Positions 23,772-32,996 of a stretch of DNA of 64,000 nt are shown here, piece by piece (position 1 is the stretch's first letter; the number at the start of each line of letters is the position of its first letter). This DNA comes from Pleurodeles waltl (taxonomy: Eukaryota > Chordata > Amphibia > Caudata > Salamandridae), in assembly GCF_031143425.1 (NCBI RefSeq), contig NC_090447.1, forward strand, positions 847,917,760-847,981,759, read 5' to 3'. The notes beneath the pieces were generated by a model that was not told the origin of the DNA, searched no databases, and worked only from the letters and a program-made list of their open reading frames with translations. Both the position numbers and the translations under genes were made by a program.

Positions 23772-25483
23772 AACAGGAGGTACAAGTCCTCCTTTCAAAG
23801 GGCGCGGTAGAGTTGGTCCCAGAGCAGGAAAGGGGTCGAGGTTGTTACTCAAGGTATTTCCTGATTCCCAAGAAGGATGGTCGGTTGAGACCAATCCTGG
23901 ACCTGAGGATCTTGAATTGGTTCCTCAAACAGGAAAAGTTCAAGATGCTGACCCTAGCTCAGGTGCTTTTGGCGTTGAACAAGGAAGATTGGATGGTGTC
24001 TGTCGACTTGCAGGATGCTTACTTTCATATCCCGATACTCAAGTCACACAGGAAGTATCTCCGGTTTATGGTGGGATCGCAGCACTATCAGTTTGCGGTC
24101 CTTCCGTTTGGTCTTACTTCAGCACCTCGAGTCTTCACGAAGGTGATGTCGGTGGTTGCGGCAGAGCTCAGAAGGAAGGGGATAGCAGTATTCCCTTACT
24201 TGGACGACTGGTTGATCAAAGCCAAGTCGCCGGAGCTTGTGTCGCATCATCTGCAGTCAACGACTCAGTTGTTGTTCGACCTGGGTTTTTCGGTGAACGA
24301 GCCCAAATCTCACCTGGAGCCCTCTCAGCACCTCCTGTTCATAGGGGCAGTACTGGATACAACATTGAGTCGAGCCTTTCCTCCGCCTCAGCGGATTCAA
24401 GATATTCAGGAATTGGTTCCAATGTTTCGAAATGGAGCGGTAGTTCCAGTCCTCAAGGTCCTTCGTCTGCTCGGTCTGTTTGCCTCCTGCATTCTGTTGG
24501 TCACGCATGCTTGCTGGCACTTGAGGGCTCTTCAGTGGTGCCTCCGAAGGCAGTGGTCTCAACACAAAGGAGATCTAGAAGGTGCTGTCAAGATCTCCAG
24601 AGATGCTGCTGTGGACTTGAAGTGGTGGATTGCGAGCAACAATCTTTCACAAGGAAAGCCGTTCGCGCAGTCGCCACCAGTGGCCACGGTCATAACGGAT
24701 GCTTCCACTCTAGGGTGGGGAGCTCATCTGGGGGATCTGGAGATCAAAGGCCTTTGGTCTCCAGAGGAGTAGTTGTTTCATATCAATCTGTTGGAGTTAC
24801 GGGCTGTACGTCTGGCTCTCAAGGCCTTCCTCCCTTCCCTTCGTGGTCAGTCGGTACAGGTCCTGACGGACAATACTACCACGATGTGGTACATAAACAA
24901 ACAGGGAGGAGTAGGGTCGTACCTTCTCTGCAGAGAAGCTCTTCGACTATGGTCCTGGGCAAAGGACCATCAGATTTGCTTGGTAGCAAATCATCTGGCC
25001 GGGGTCTTGAATGTACGTGCGGACGGTCTCAGTCGCCAATTCTCGGCAGACCACGAGTGGCGTCTCCATCCAGATCAAGCCCGTTTGATCTTCCAAAGGT
25101 GGGGGTTTCCTCGGGTAGATCTGTTTGCCACTCTGGAGAACGCGCATTGTCCGTTATTCTGCAGCCTCCAGTATCCGATGCAGGGAGCGTTGGGGGACGC
25201 GTTTCAAATAACCTGGTGCGGCCAGTTGCTTTACGCGTTTCCTCCCATACCCTTGATTCCTCGAGTATTGAGGAAGATTCGCCAAGACCGGGCGCTAGTC
25301 ATCTTAATAGCTCCGGATTGGCCAAGGAGGGTGTGGTATTCCGACCTTCTCCAACTCTCAATGTGCCCTCCGCTCCGACTCCCTTTCAGGGCAGACCTCC
25401 TCTTGCAGTCGCAGGGGCAGGTTTTACACCCCAACCTCCAGAGTCTGCACCTACATGCCTGGAGATTGAACGGGGCAACCTGA
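23639..25483 (+). pseudogene. DIRS reverse transcriptase-RNase H (one in-frame stop)
   Basis: The RT copies element RNA and the RNase H domain removes the RNA strand. The frame runs 23639-24772, meets a TAG at 24770-24772, and continues in the same frame to 25483. RT motifs in order are an LIPKKDGRLRPILDLR block (about 23861-23908), a DLQDAYFHIPI block (about 24005-24037), the LPFGLTSAP block (about 24101-24127) and the catalytic YLDD at 24197-24208. RNase H follows, with TDAS (about 24698) before the stop and LTDNTT (about 24860) after it. The order and the YLDD form match DIRS/Ty3-like enzymes. The whole gene lies inside the longer recombinase frame in another register. Confidence 0.85.
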
Positions 25484-26511
25484 GTTCCTTCTCTCTCCCG
25501 CCTGATGTAGTGGATGTTATATTAGCGGCCAGGCGACACTCCACTAAATCTATCTACGCTAATAGGTGGTCTAAATTTGTTGCGTGGTGTGGAGAGAGGC
25601 AGATTGATCCCTTACATGCTCATCTATCGGACGTTTTGTCTTTTGCTCTGTCTCTAGCGCAGAAAGGTTGTGCAGTGGCTACCATTAAGGGTTATTTGTC
25701 GGCCTTGTCAGCCTTCATTTGTCTTCCAGACCAACCATCGTTATTTAAATCCCCTATTGTTATCAGATTCTTGAAAGGTCTTCTAAATAAATATCCTCCA
25801 AAACCATTTGTTATGCCGCAATGGGATTTGTCCTTGGTCCTGACTTTCCTTATGGGGTCCCCTTTCGAGCCTATGCATTCTTGTCCCTTAAGGTATTTGG
25901 TTATAAAAACAGTTTTTCTGGTAGCTATAACATCTGCAAGGAGAGTGAGTGAGTTGCAGGCCTTATCGGTAAAGCCCCCTTATACAACTTTTTATGGGGA
26001 TAAGTTGGTGTTGAGGACCAAGGCTGCTTTCCTCCCGAAGGTTGTTTCACCCTTCCATTTGGCTCAGACAATTACTTTGTCCACGTTCTATCCTCCGCCT
26101 CATCCTTCTAAAGAGGAAGAAAGACTGCACCGTCTGGACCCAAAGAGGGCGTTGAGCTTCTTTATTGATAGAACAAAGGATTTCAGGCTGGAGGATCAGC
26201 TGTTCATCGGGTACGTGGGCAAGAGGAGAGGAAATGCAGTCCACAAGAGAACACTCTCCAGGTGGGTGGTTCTTTGCATTAAAATCTGTTACTCTTTGGC
26301 AAAGAAGGACCCTCCTGAGGGCATTAGAGCTCATTCCACCAGAGCTAAGTCGGCCACTTCGGCCTTGGCCAGAGGTGTTCCTGTGGTTGACATCTGCAAG
26401 GCCGCAACTTGGTCGTCCCTTCACACTTTTGCGAAACATTACTGTTTGGACTCTGAGGTCAGAAGGGACGGCCATTTTGCACGGTCAGTGCTGCAGGATT
26501 TCTTGGTTTGA
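23677..26511 (+). CDS. DIRS tyrosine recombinase (uninterrupted 944-codon frame)
   Basis: The protein joins the circular DNA intermediate to the target, replacing the integrase of other LTR-type elements. The recognisable domain is the C-terminal third, from about 25480. It has an N-terminal SAM-like core-binding part, then the catalytic domain with the first Arg in an SARRVSEL block (about 25933-25953), the HxxR pair at 26332-26343 (H-S-T-R), a late TWSSLHTFAKHY block, and the nucleophile Tyr at 26440-26442. The frame is intact to its stop. The ATG-defined part upstream of about 25450 overlaps RT/RNase H completely in another register and is Ser/Gly-rich. Whether that part is translated is unknown; the functional start may lie much later or depend on splicing or re-initiation. 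Confidence 0.85.
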   Translation: MWEKATPFPFGSSRPSSRPPILLFRRTPPVARTGGTSPPFKGRGRVGPRAGKGSRLLLKVFPDSQEGWSVETNPGPEDLELVPQTGKVQDADPSSGAFGVEQGRLDGVCRLAGCLLSYPDTQVTQEVSPVYGGIAALSVCGPSVWSYFSTSSLHEGDVGGCGRAQKEGDSSIPLLGRLVDQSQVAGACVASSAVNDSVVVRPGFFGERAQISPGALSAPPVHRGSTGYNIESSLSSASADSRYSGIGSNVSKWSGSSSPQGPSSARSVCLLHSVGHACLLALEGSSVVPPKAVVSTQRRSRRCCQDLQRCCCGLEVVDCEQQSFTRKAVRAVATSGHGHNGCFHSRVGSSSGGSGDQRPLVSRGVVVSYQSVGVTGCTSGSQGLPPFPSWSVGTGPDGQYYHDVVHKQTGRSRVVPSLQRSSSTMVLGKGPSDLLGSKSSGRGLECTCGRSQSPILGRPRVASPSRSSPFDLPKVGVSSGRSVCHSGERALSVILQPPVSDAGSVGGRVSNNLVRPVALRVSSHTLDSSSIEEDSPRPGASHLNSSGLAKEGVVFRPSPTLNVPSAPTPFQGRPPLAVAGAGFTPQPPESAPTCLEIERGNLSSFSLPPDVVDVILAARRHSTKSIYANRWSKFVAWCGERQIDPLHAHLSDVLSFALSLAQKGCAVATIKGYLSALSAFICLPDQPSLFKSPIVIRFLKGLLNKYPPKPFVMPQWDLSLVLTFLMGSPFEPMHSCPLRYLVIKTVFLVAITSARRVSELQALSVKPPYTTFYGDKLVLRTKAAFLPKVVSPFHLAQTITLSTFYPPPHPSKEEERLHRLDPKRALSFFIDRTKDFRLEDQLFIGYVGKRRGNAVHKRTLSRWVVLCIKICYSLAKKDPPEGIRAHSTRAKSATSALARGVPVVDICKAATWSSLHTFAKHYCLDSEVRRDGHFARSVLQDFLV

Positions 26512-26555
26512 CCATTTAGGCACCCACCACCGGGCGTGGTACTGCTTTGGGACTC

Positions 26556-26666
26556 TATTCATTAGGTGAGCAATCCACAGGTAGTTGTATCCATCAGAAG
26601 AACGAGTTACTTACCTTCGGTAACGACTTTTCTGGTGGATACATTAGCTACCTGTGGATTCCTCAC
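26556..26666 (+). repeat. DIRS internal complementary region
   Basis: This 111-bp segment pairs with both element ends. Its first part is the reverse of the left terminus and its second part the reverse of the right terminus, meeting at about 26596. In DIRS elements this region is thought to template completion of the circular intermediate before recombinase-mediated insertion. It lies just after the recombinase stop codon. Confidence 0.85.
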
Positions 26667-26756
26667 AGTCCCACCCGCCTCCCCGTTGCCTTTCTGGTCT
26701 TACAAAGTAATCCTTGAGTGCGCTCCTCTTGGTCTTCAAGGTTGCAATAGATGTTG

Positions 26757-26830
26757 TATATATGGATACTTGTGTATATTTATCTGTATATATATATATA
26801 TATGTATATATCTTTGTGTACATAGATGAT
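26757..26830. repeat. TA-rich microsatellite in DIRS 3' region
   Basis: An alternating tatata/tgtata tract between the internal complementary region and the right terminal repeat. The rest of 26667-26964 shows no gene. Confidence 0.7.
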
Positions 26831-26964
26831 TTGCATATATTTGTTCGTTATATTAAATTTACAGCTATTCATTGCAATATTGTGTATTTTACAAGGTTAT
26901 GGGATGTTGCCTTGCTCTTTCATTGCATTGGGTTGTTGTTCTCATGCATGTAAAAAATGTTGGT

Positions 26965-27178
26965 ACTGACGTCGGCACGTCGTCGAGGACCTCTTATTGC
27001 CTGTATGACGTCAGACGGCGTCGCGTGGGCTAGAGTGACGTCCTCGTCGACGTGCAGAGACTAGGAAGAAGATTTCCGTCGAATGCTGGCGCCATGGGAG
27101 TATTCATTAGGTGAGGAATCCACAGGTAGCTAATGTATCCACCAGAAAAGTTGTTACCGAAGGTAAGTAACTCGTTCT
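26965..27178 (-). repeat. DIRS right inverted terminal repeat with extension
   Basis: Reverse complement of the left repeat, then an extra ~38 bp (about 27141-27178, ending aactcgttct) not present at the left end. The extension is present, reversed, in the internal complementary region, which fixes the right boundary at 27178. Confidence 0.85.
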
Positions 27179-27631
27179 TTAGACTCAAAGGTGATGAACA
27201 ATTATCGTCCAATCTCACTGCTACCTATTACGGCCAAAATAGCAGTAAAGCATGGACATGCTCAACTCTCCGCTCTTTTGGCAGAGAGAAAGATACTACA
27301 TCCCACACAGATGGGTTTTAGGGCACTGCATGGAACGGAGACCGCGTTGATTGCTATTACGGAGGAAGCAAAAACTAGGCTCGATAAAGGGATTGAAACA
27401 GCCATTATCCTCCTAGACCTCAGCGCGGCATTCGATACGGTAGATCTGAATATCTTGAAAGAGAGGATGCAAGAGATAGGAATTGCAGGAATCGCTCTAG
27501 AATGGCTCTTCCCATTTATTTACGGAAGATCTTTTCAAATATTAGACAGATCCTTCATCTCCAAAAGCATTATGAGCAGCTGTGGAGTTCCCCAGGGATC
27601 CTCCCTAAGCCCAATACTGTGTAACATCTAT
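27179..27631 (+). pseudogene. LINE ORF2, N-terminal half of reverse transcriptase
   Basis: The LINE coding sense resumes after the DIRS right end. Recognisable RT blocks are NNYRPISLLP (about 27194-27223), a LHPTQMGFR block (about 27298-27324), LLDLSAAFDTVD (about 27412-27447) and the CGVPQGSSLSP block (about 27581-27613). The 151-codon frame is open, then runs into the Harbinger left end at 27632. The downstream YADD half resumes at 30134, which shows the Harbinger element landed between the VPQG and YADD motifs. Confidence 0.85.
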
Positions 27632-27964
27632 GTGCCAGATGTTTGAAAAGTTTTTGCACTCGCAAACGGTGCGAATCGCAAAAATCGGCCGTTTGCGAGT
27701 GCAAAAACTTGGTCTGCGATGCATGAAAGGCATCCGGGTTTTGCGAGTCGCATTTTGCGATTCGGTATTTCCAGTAGTAAATTGCGAGGAGCAAAATGAG
27801 AAACGCAAAAACCGAATCGCAAAGAGAAGCATCAAATAATCGCAAAGAACGATTTTTCGCAGAATGGCATTTTGCACATGCACAATACCACTAAGTGAAA
27901 GCAGGTGGTAACCAGGTGCAACCTATATAAAGAGGCCCAGAATGCCTCAGACCCTCTACCACAA

Positions 27965-29268
27965 TGCCTGCACTCTACTTCATGGCGAGGAGGATGAGGA
28001 TCTTGGCAGGTTTGAGGAGAGGGAGGAGGAAATAGGAGCGCATTACACTTTTTGACCTGACAGAGGAGGAAATATTTGAGAGGTATAGGTTGAACTCAGC
28101 CATGATACTTGATCTGATAGCTGAGCTACAACCCCTACTTGCAGCGCAGAACACTAAGGACACATAGTATCCCCACCCATGTGCAGGTATTATGCACCTT
28201 ACAACTACTCGCCTCAGGGAGCTATCAAGGGGTTATAGCAGCGGCTGGGGGGGGTCTCACAGAGAACCCTCTCCAGATTCTTCAATGCATTTCTCAACGC
28301 CATGCTAAGCAAACTCCAACAGTACATCAGATTCCCCCACACCCCACAGGAAATACAGCAGACAAAAATTGACTTTTATCAGATAGCACAGTTCCCCCAC
28401 GTCTTAGGTGCCATAGATGGCACACATGTGGCAATATGTCCACCTTCTGTCACAGAGTATGTGTACCGAAACCGTAAACAACAACATTCCATGAATATAC
28501 AGGTGATATGCAATGCCTCCTACATCATAACTGATCTTGTGGCCAGGTACCCAGGGAGCACACATGATTCATACATCTTTCGCCACAGCGGCATTCACAC
28601 AAGACTGCTAGCTGGGGAGTTTGGTGAAGGATATCTACTAGGTAATGTCACTCTTTACAATGGCGCATAGATAACAAACCCTTGTCAGATGGCTGAGGTA
28701 CTCAACAAACCTTCTGTCCCTTTCAGGAGACAGTGCCTATGCGGTGCGCACCTACATGATGACCCCCTACCTCAATCCCAACACACCGGCAGAACGGAGA
28801 TACAATGCAGCACACAGGGCAACCCGCAACGTGGTGGAGCGCACATTTGGCCTCCTGAAGAGTCGCTTCCGTTACCTCCACAAGAGTGGAGGGGCACTAC
28901 AGTACAGTCCAGAAACAACATGTAGAATAGTGGCTACTTGTGCAATCTTGCACAATATAGCTACAACCAGGGGCATACCTATAGAAATCAGTGACACTGA
29001 ATCAGATGAGGATGACAATCCCATACCACCTCTACAGCCAGCAGACAGGACCAGTGCAGCAGAGGGAAGGCAAAGGCGTGCTGACATCACACAAAACCAT
29101 TTCAGACGTGAGTATGTACAATCAAACTCCACTGACTACTGTAGTGATAGTGAGAAAAATATTTATTCCTGTACTAGTTTGTGGACCACGACTCCCATAA
29201 TGCATTGTTGTGCTGCTACTAAGATGTGGATTAGACTACTTCACACACTACTTCACATTACATGCTAA
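27965..29268 (+). pseudogene. HARBI1-like DDE transposase with one intron (frameshifted)
   Basis: The enzyme excises and inserts the element. Catalytic residues are visible: the first D in a GAIDGTHV block (codon 28416-28418), the second D in a GSTHDSY block (codon 28566-28568) and the E in a VVERTFG block (codon 28837-28839). Between D2 and E lies a probable 85-bp intron, 28642-28726, with GT at its start and a pyrimidine-rich ...tttcag acceptor; the flanking coding sense joins smoothly across it. The N-terminal part from an ATG at 27965 has one in-frame TAG near 28034 and two apparent frameshifts (about 28155 and 28250). An acidic tail ending in a stop at 29266-29268 completes the protein. 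The gene converges with the Myb-like gene and they end only about 3 bases apart. Confidence 0.85.
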
Positions 29269-29271
29269 TTC

Positions 29272-29754
29272 CTAAGGGGCTTTTCTGCATGCACATACTG
29301 GGTTCACACAACAACATTTGCACTTACCTTGGCTGGTAGTTGGTTGAGCGGAGGTGTCTATGTCTGTGACCCCTGTCACTGCTTCCGGTAGGAGAGTTGA
29401 TTCCACCATGTCCTCCAGTGGTGTGGCAGGTGGCTCGGTTGGTGGTCCACCTCCAGTGCTCCTGGCCTCTGCAAGTCGCCTTGCCACCCACTCCTTTGCC
29501 CGGGACCGCAGGTCATACCAGCGCTTCTTGATTACTTCAATGGAGCGCTGGGCCACTCCAATTGCGCATATTTTGCTTTGGATCTCCAACCAGAGTCTCC
29601 TCTTCTCACTCTCTGGCACCTGGAGGGATGATTTGCCAAACAGGCGGTCATGACTCCTCACCACCTCCTCTGTGAGGACTTCCAGCTCCTGCTCACCGAA
29701 CTTGAGCTTGCGCTTCCTCTCCTGCTTATCAGATCCTGGACCTTGGGGCTCCAT
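29272..29754 (-). CDS. Harbinger Myb/SANT-like DNA-binding protein, 160 aa, intact
   Basis: In Harbinger elements this second protein binds the element and carries the transposase into the nucleus. The frame is intact from ATG to stop. It has a basic N-terminus (KQERKRKLKF), then a Myb/SANT-like trihelix domain over roughly residues 18-95, including a W in RRLWLEIQ and the KKRWYDLRSR recognition-helix block, then a Pro/Thr-rich linker and a short cysteine-rich tail (CKCCCVNPVCAC). It lies antiparallel to and just beyond the transposase stop, inside the same terminal repeats. It is similar in plan to the more decayed frame at 42237-42744. Confidence 0.85.
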   Translation of the reverse strand: MEPQGPGSDKQERKRKLKFGEQELEVLTEEVVRSHDRLFGKSSLQVPESEKRRLWLEIQSKICAIGVAQRSIEVIKKRWYDLRSRAKEWVARRLAEARSTGGGPPTEPPATPLEDMVESTLLPEAVTGVTDIDTSAQPTTSQGKCKCCCVNPVCACRKAP

Positions 29755-30133
29755 TGTGGCTCAGGTGGTGCTGCTCCTTCACAGTGCTGCTCACAGTGGC
29801 TGGGCTGCTCTCACTCTGGATGCTGGTTTGCGTGTGGCACTTGTACCTGCCTGGGATGACTCATTTCCTGCTGATGAGTCATCAGGCTCCTGCAGGTGTG
29901 CATTCTCGAACTTTCTCGCATTTTGCGATTTTTTACCGAATCGCAAAAAATTTGCAAATTGCGAGAATGCGAATTGCGATTCGGTAAATGGGCCAACCAA
30001 AAATAGCGATTTTTAAGAAATCGCTAATTCCGAATCGCAATTTTGTTACATGGCCAATTGCAACTCGGAAATTGCGATTTCTTAAAAATCGCATTTTGCG
30101 ATTCGCAGACCCCAGTTTTCATACATCTGGCCC

Positions 30134-30907
30134 TATATGCTGCCACTTGCAGAGATCATTCAGTCATTTGGCGTAACATTGGTGTCATATGCAGATGATA
30201 CCCAACTTAATGTTTTGTTTTCCAACAAGCAACCTGATCTTGGGACTGCACTAGGTCCCTGCCTACAAGCAGTTGCTGCTTGGATGTTAGAAAGCAAATT
30301 GAAGCTGAATGACGGAAAAAACGAAATGATGTTCTTTGGGCATCTAAAAAACCTTTTGGTCAATCCAGCCATGATAGAAGGAGTGGGTACTCTCCCGCCC
30401 GCAAAAAACCTTATTAAAAGTTTGGGAGTTTGGCTGGACCCCCAACTTTCAATGTCACAACATGTTAACAGAGTTGCTGGCACCTCCTTTGCTCTTCTCA
30501 GGACTCAGAGGAAGGTCCTGGCGATTCTACCTTTTGCTGCAAAAAGATTGATTATCCAGGCTTGATAGGATCTCGCATTGACTATGGCAATGCTTTGTTT
30601 ACAGGCTCACCGAGCTATGTTATAGAAAGACTGCAGAGAATGCAAAATGCAGCTGCACGACTGCTCCTAAAAATTCCAAAACGACAATCTATCCGTAACG
30701 GAATCTCCTCTCTACATTCTGCCACACAATCTCAGATCAAGATATCAAGAAACCTCATTTTGGAAAGCCCTAAAAACATGGCTCTTCAGAGCCTGAAATT
30801 CATATGATGTTGTGTACTATTGCGATTCTGCATTGCCGCATGAGCGCTACGAGGCCTTCGGGCAGTTTAAGCGCTATACAAGCAATTATAACAAAACATA
30901 ACATAAC
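30134..30907 (+). pseudogene. LINE ORF2, YADD half of reverse transcriptase and 3' end
   Basis: The frame 30137-30565 carries the SYADDTQL catalytic motif (about 30190-30213), a LNxxK block (about 30303-30318) and a KSLGVWLDPQLSM block (about 30416-30455), all typical of L2/CR1. A frameshift near 30562 moves the sense to another register (IDYGNALF..., RMQNAAARLL...), and a second change of register before about 30735 gives the RSRYQ...FWKAL string that normally lies further down the protein, suggesting a small internal deletion. A 'gcgctatacaag' 3' motif and an (ataac)n tail end the element near 30907. Confidence 0.8.
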
Positions 30908-31439
30908 ATATTTCATTGTCAGGACATGTAAAACACATAAGTGCATGTCCCACCTTTAACAGACACTGCACCCTGCTCATGGGACTACCTAAGGCCTACC
31001 TTAGCGGTGCCTTACATAAATAAAAAAGGAAGGTTTAGGCCTGGCAAGTGGGTACACTTGCAAAGTTGAATTGGCAGTTTAAAACTGCACACACAAACAC
31101 TTCAGTGGCAGGCCTGGGCCATGTTTGCAGGGCTACTAACGTGGGTGGCATAAACAGTGCTGCAGGCCCACTAGTAGCATTTGATTTACAGGCCCTGGGC
31201 ACCTCTAGTGCACTTTAAAAGGGACTTACTAGTCAATCATATATGCCAATCATGTATAAGCCAATGTACACATACAATTTATACAGGAAACACCTACACT
31301 TTAGTACTGGTCAGCAGTGGTAAAGTGTCCAGAGCAAACAAAAACAGCAAAAACATAGTCCAGCACACAAAAGCAACCTGGGAAGTAAAGGCAAAAAGTT
31401 AAGGGAGGCCATGCCAATGATGCCAAGTCTAACAATGTG

Positions 31440-32089
31440 GAATACAAACAAACATGTGTCACTTTACTTTTTTTCAGTCCGGCTTAGTGTCGTGACATTA
31501 CGTAACCTTTTTCTGGCATAGACACAGTGACTCTAATCTTCCAGGATGATTGGCTTTGGTGGAGAGCTATTCCAGGTGGCTGATTTCACCAGCTTAGTTA
31601 ATGAAACAGGGAAGGTGAGATATACCTTTATGAGTGGTGATATGTAACTGGAGAACACAATCTGTATAAATAAGTTGTATAATAAGTAGACTATTGAACT
31701 GTGGTTGAAATCTCACCATCATTAGATTTTTGGTTGATAACCATACTGTTTGTGTGATGGTATTTTTATGAGAAGGCCTTCTCTTCCTTTCCAAGTACTG
31801 TTTGTATGTTTGCTTGACCTTTGTAAAATTGATTTCAGTATTAAGAATGGTATGAATCACTGTGTGACATTCAGCTGCTGCTGGAGTTTCTAACTGTCAT
31901 AGGCTAAAGAAAGGAGGAAAACAAGGATCAGACCTGTATGAAGTAAAAAACAAATGGGGTAAAATAGCAGAGACGTGATACATTATAGTTAACCTCTGCT
32001 ATCCATAAGTATTTTACCCAGTTCTCTTTCCTATTGACATATTAATGCAGACTTTGCACTCTGACTCTTAGTTTGGCCAACCATTTCTG
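31440..32089. other. No recognised feature
   Basis: AT-rich spacer. The longest frame (88 codons, minus strand, 31594-31860) has no recognisable motif. No terminal repeats seen. Confidence 0.4.
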
Positions 32090-32996
32090 AATAGAAAGTT
32101 GACATTTACCAGGGAATGATGTAGAGTTCTTTAAACCTTTTGCTGCTAAGCTTTTACCCCTTCCTGTGCTTAGTTGTTTTTTGGCTATTTGGGGTAGTTT
32201 ACGCTTAGGCCCCCATAGCTTTTTGTGCGCATAAGCTATCCATGCCAAATTGGTGTTGTTTTTTTCCAACATCCTTGTGATTCTTTACATGCCCGGAGTT
32301 TGTTGATTCCCCTACAGGGGAACTAGAAATTAGCCAAAATACAGCAACATTTGGGGTTTTATGGGAAAAAAGTGCTGCAGAAGAAGGCATCTGTGTCTTA
32401 TCCCTGTAAATCACATCAACAAAGAGTTTGTGGTGCTAAAGTCACCTACTTTCCCGCTTTCAGGAACAGGCAGCCTTGAATCAGAAAACCACATTTTTCA
32501 TCACAGTTTTGGCATTTTACTGGGAGATAGCCTATTTCTCCTATTTTTTGTGCTTTCAACCACCTTCTAGTTAGCGGTAGAAATGGGTCTGAAACCAGTG
32601 GTGGAGCCTGAAAAGCTACACATTTCTGAACCGTAGACAAAATTCTGAATTCAGCAAGGGGTTATTTGTGTAGATCCTCCAATGTTTTCCTATGGAAAGT
32701 AACAGTTGAATTAAAAGTCTATTGACATTGAGTAAAAAAAATGATTTGTGTCTATGTTTTCATCTGTAACTTTTTCTAACTATAGTAGATTTTAAAAAGC
32801 AATATTCAGTTGCGTTCGTAGGACCATTCTTGTTGTGGGTATATAAAAGGCTTGTAGGTTCACCAAGAACCTTTTGTTCCCAGAGCCATTAACTGAGGTG
32901 CACCTTGCAACAGTTTCTCATTGTGTACCTGGAATACCGCAATACATTTGCTAAAATATCAAGAGTGAAAAATAGTTATCAAGGAAATCTATGCAT
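32090..32996 (+). repeat. Left part of a long interspersed repeat (host of the L1)
   Basis: No gene. The sequence resembles, from recollection, an abundant newt repeat in which this segment is followed by a 'gaagcagtggttatttgc' phrase. That phrase is found here immediately beyond the L1 (about 35798-35817), so the repeat seems to continue at 35798. The family name is not known to me and the match was not searched. Confidence 0.45.

Larger units (their letters stand above)
21238..27178 (+). mobile_element. Full-length DIRS-type tyrosine-recombinase retrotransposon
   Basis: A 5.94-kb element inserted in the LINE. It has inverted terminal repeats of about 175 bp (21243-21417 versus 26965-27140), with the right end extended by a further ~38 bp. 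An internal complementary region at 26556-26666 is the reverse complement of the right and left ends joined together, as expected of DIRS elements that replicate through a circle. Gene order is gag-like ORF, RT/RNase H, tyrosine recombinase, all on the + strand and overlapping. No target duplication is expected or seen. Only two in-frame stops were found in the three frames (21798-21800 and 24770-24772), so the copy is fairly young. Confidence 0.9.
27632..30133 (+). mobile_element. Autonomous-type Harbinger transposon, 2.5 kb
   Basis: The ends are gtgccagatg... on the left and, reversed, gggccagatg... on the right, with a TAT triplet on each side (27629-27631 and 30134-30136). Subterminal regions on both sides are full of 'ttgcgatt/aatcgcaa' strings, likely transposase or Myb-partner binding sites. 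It encodes a HARBI1-like transposase on + and a Myb-like protein on -, converging, which is the classic two-gene Harbinger layout. It disrupts the LINE reverse transcriptase. The transposase gene has frameshifts, so this copy is probably not autonomous any more. Confidence 0.9.
18261..30907 (+). mobile_element. L2/CR1-type LINE, interrupted by three elements
   Basis: The LINE pieces are 18261-19747 (5' region and endonuclease), 20377-21237 (linker), 27179-27631 (first half of the reverse transcriptase), and 30134-30907 (YADD region to 3' end). The coding sense resumes across each foreign insert at the same point in the protein, which shows one ancestral copy. The 3' end is marked by a 'aagcgctatacaag' motif followed by a short (ataac)n tail at about 30870-30907, as these LINEs end in simple repeats rather than poly-A. 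I find no clear target duplication. The copy is dead: besides the three inserts it has in-frame stops and frameshifts. Confidence 0.8.
16849..31434 (+). mobile_element. LTR-like element (solo LTR?) with perfect 5-bp duplication, split by LINE
   Basis: It begins TGTTAG at 16849 and ends TCTAACA at 31434, so it has TG...CA ends with a 7-base terminal inversion. It is flanked by a perfect ATGTG duplication (16844-16848 and 31435-31439). The host sequence occupies 16849-18260 and 30908-31434, about 1.94 kb; the 12.6 kb between is a later LINE insertion with its own guests. No gag or pol frame lies in the host parts, so a solo LTR or a non-autonomous LTR element is the simplest reading. The exact duplication so far apart is the key evidence that the two halves belong together. 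Confidence 0.75.
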
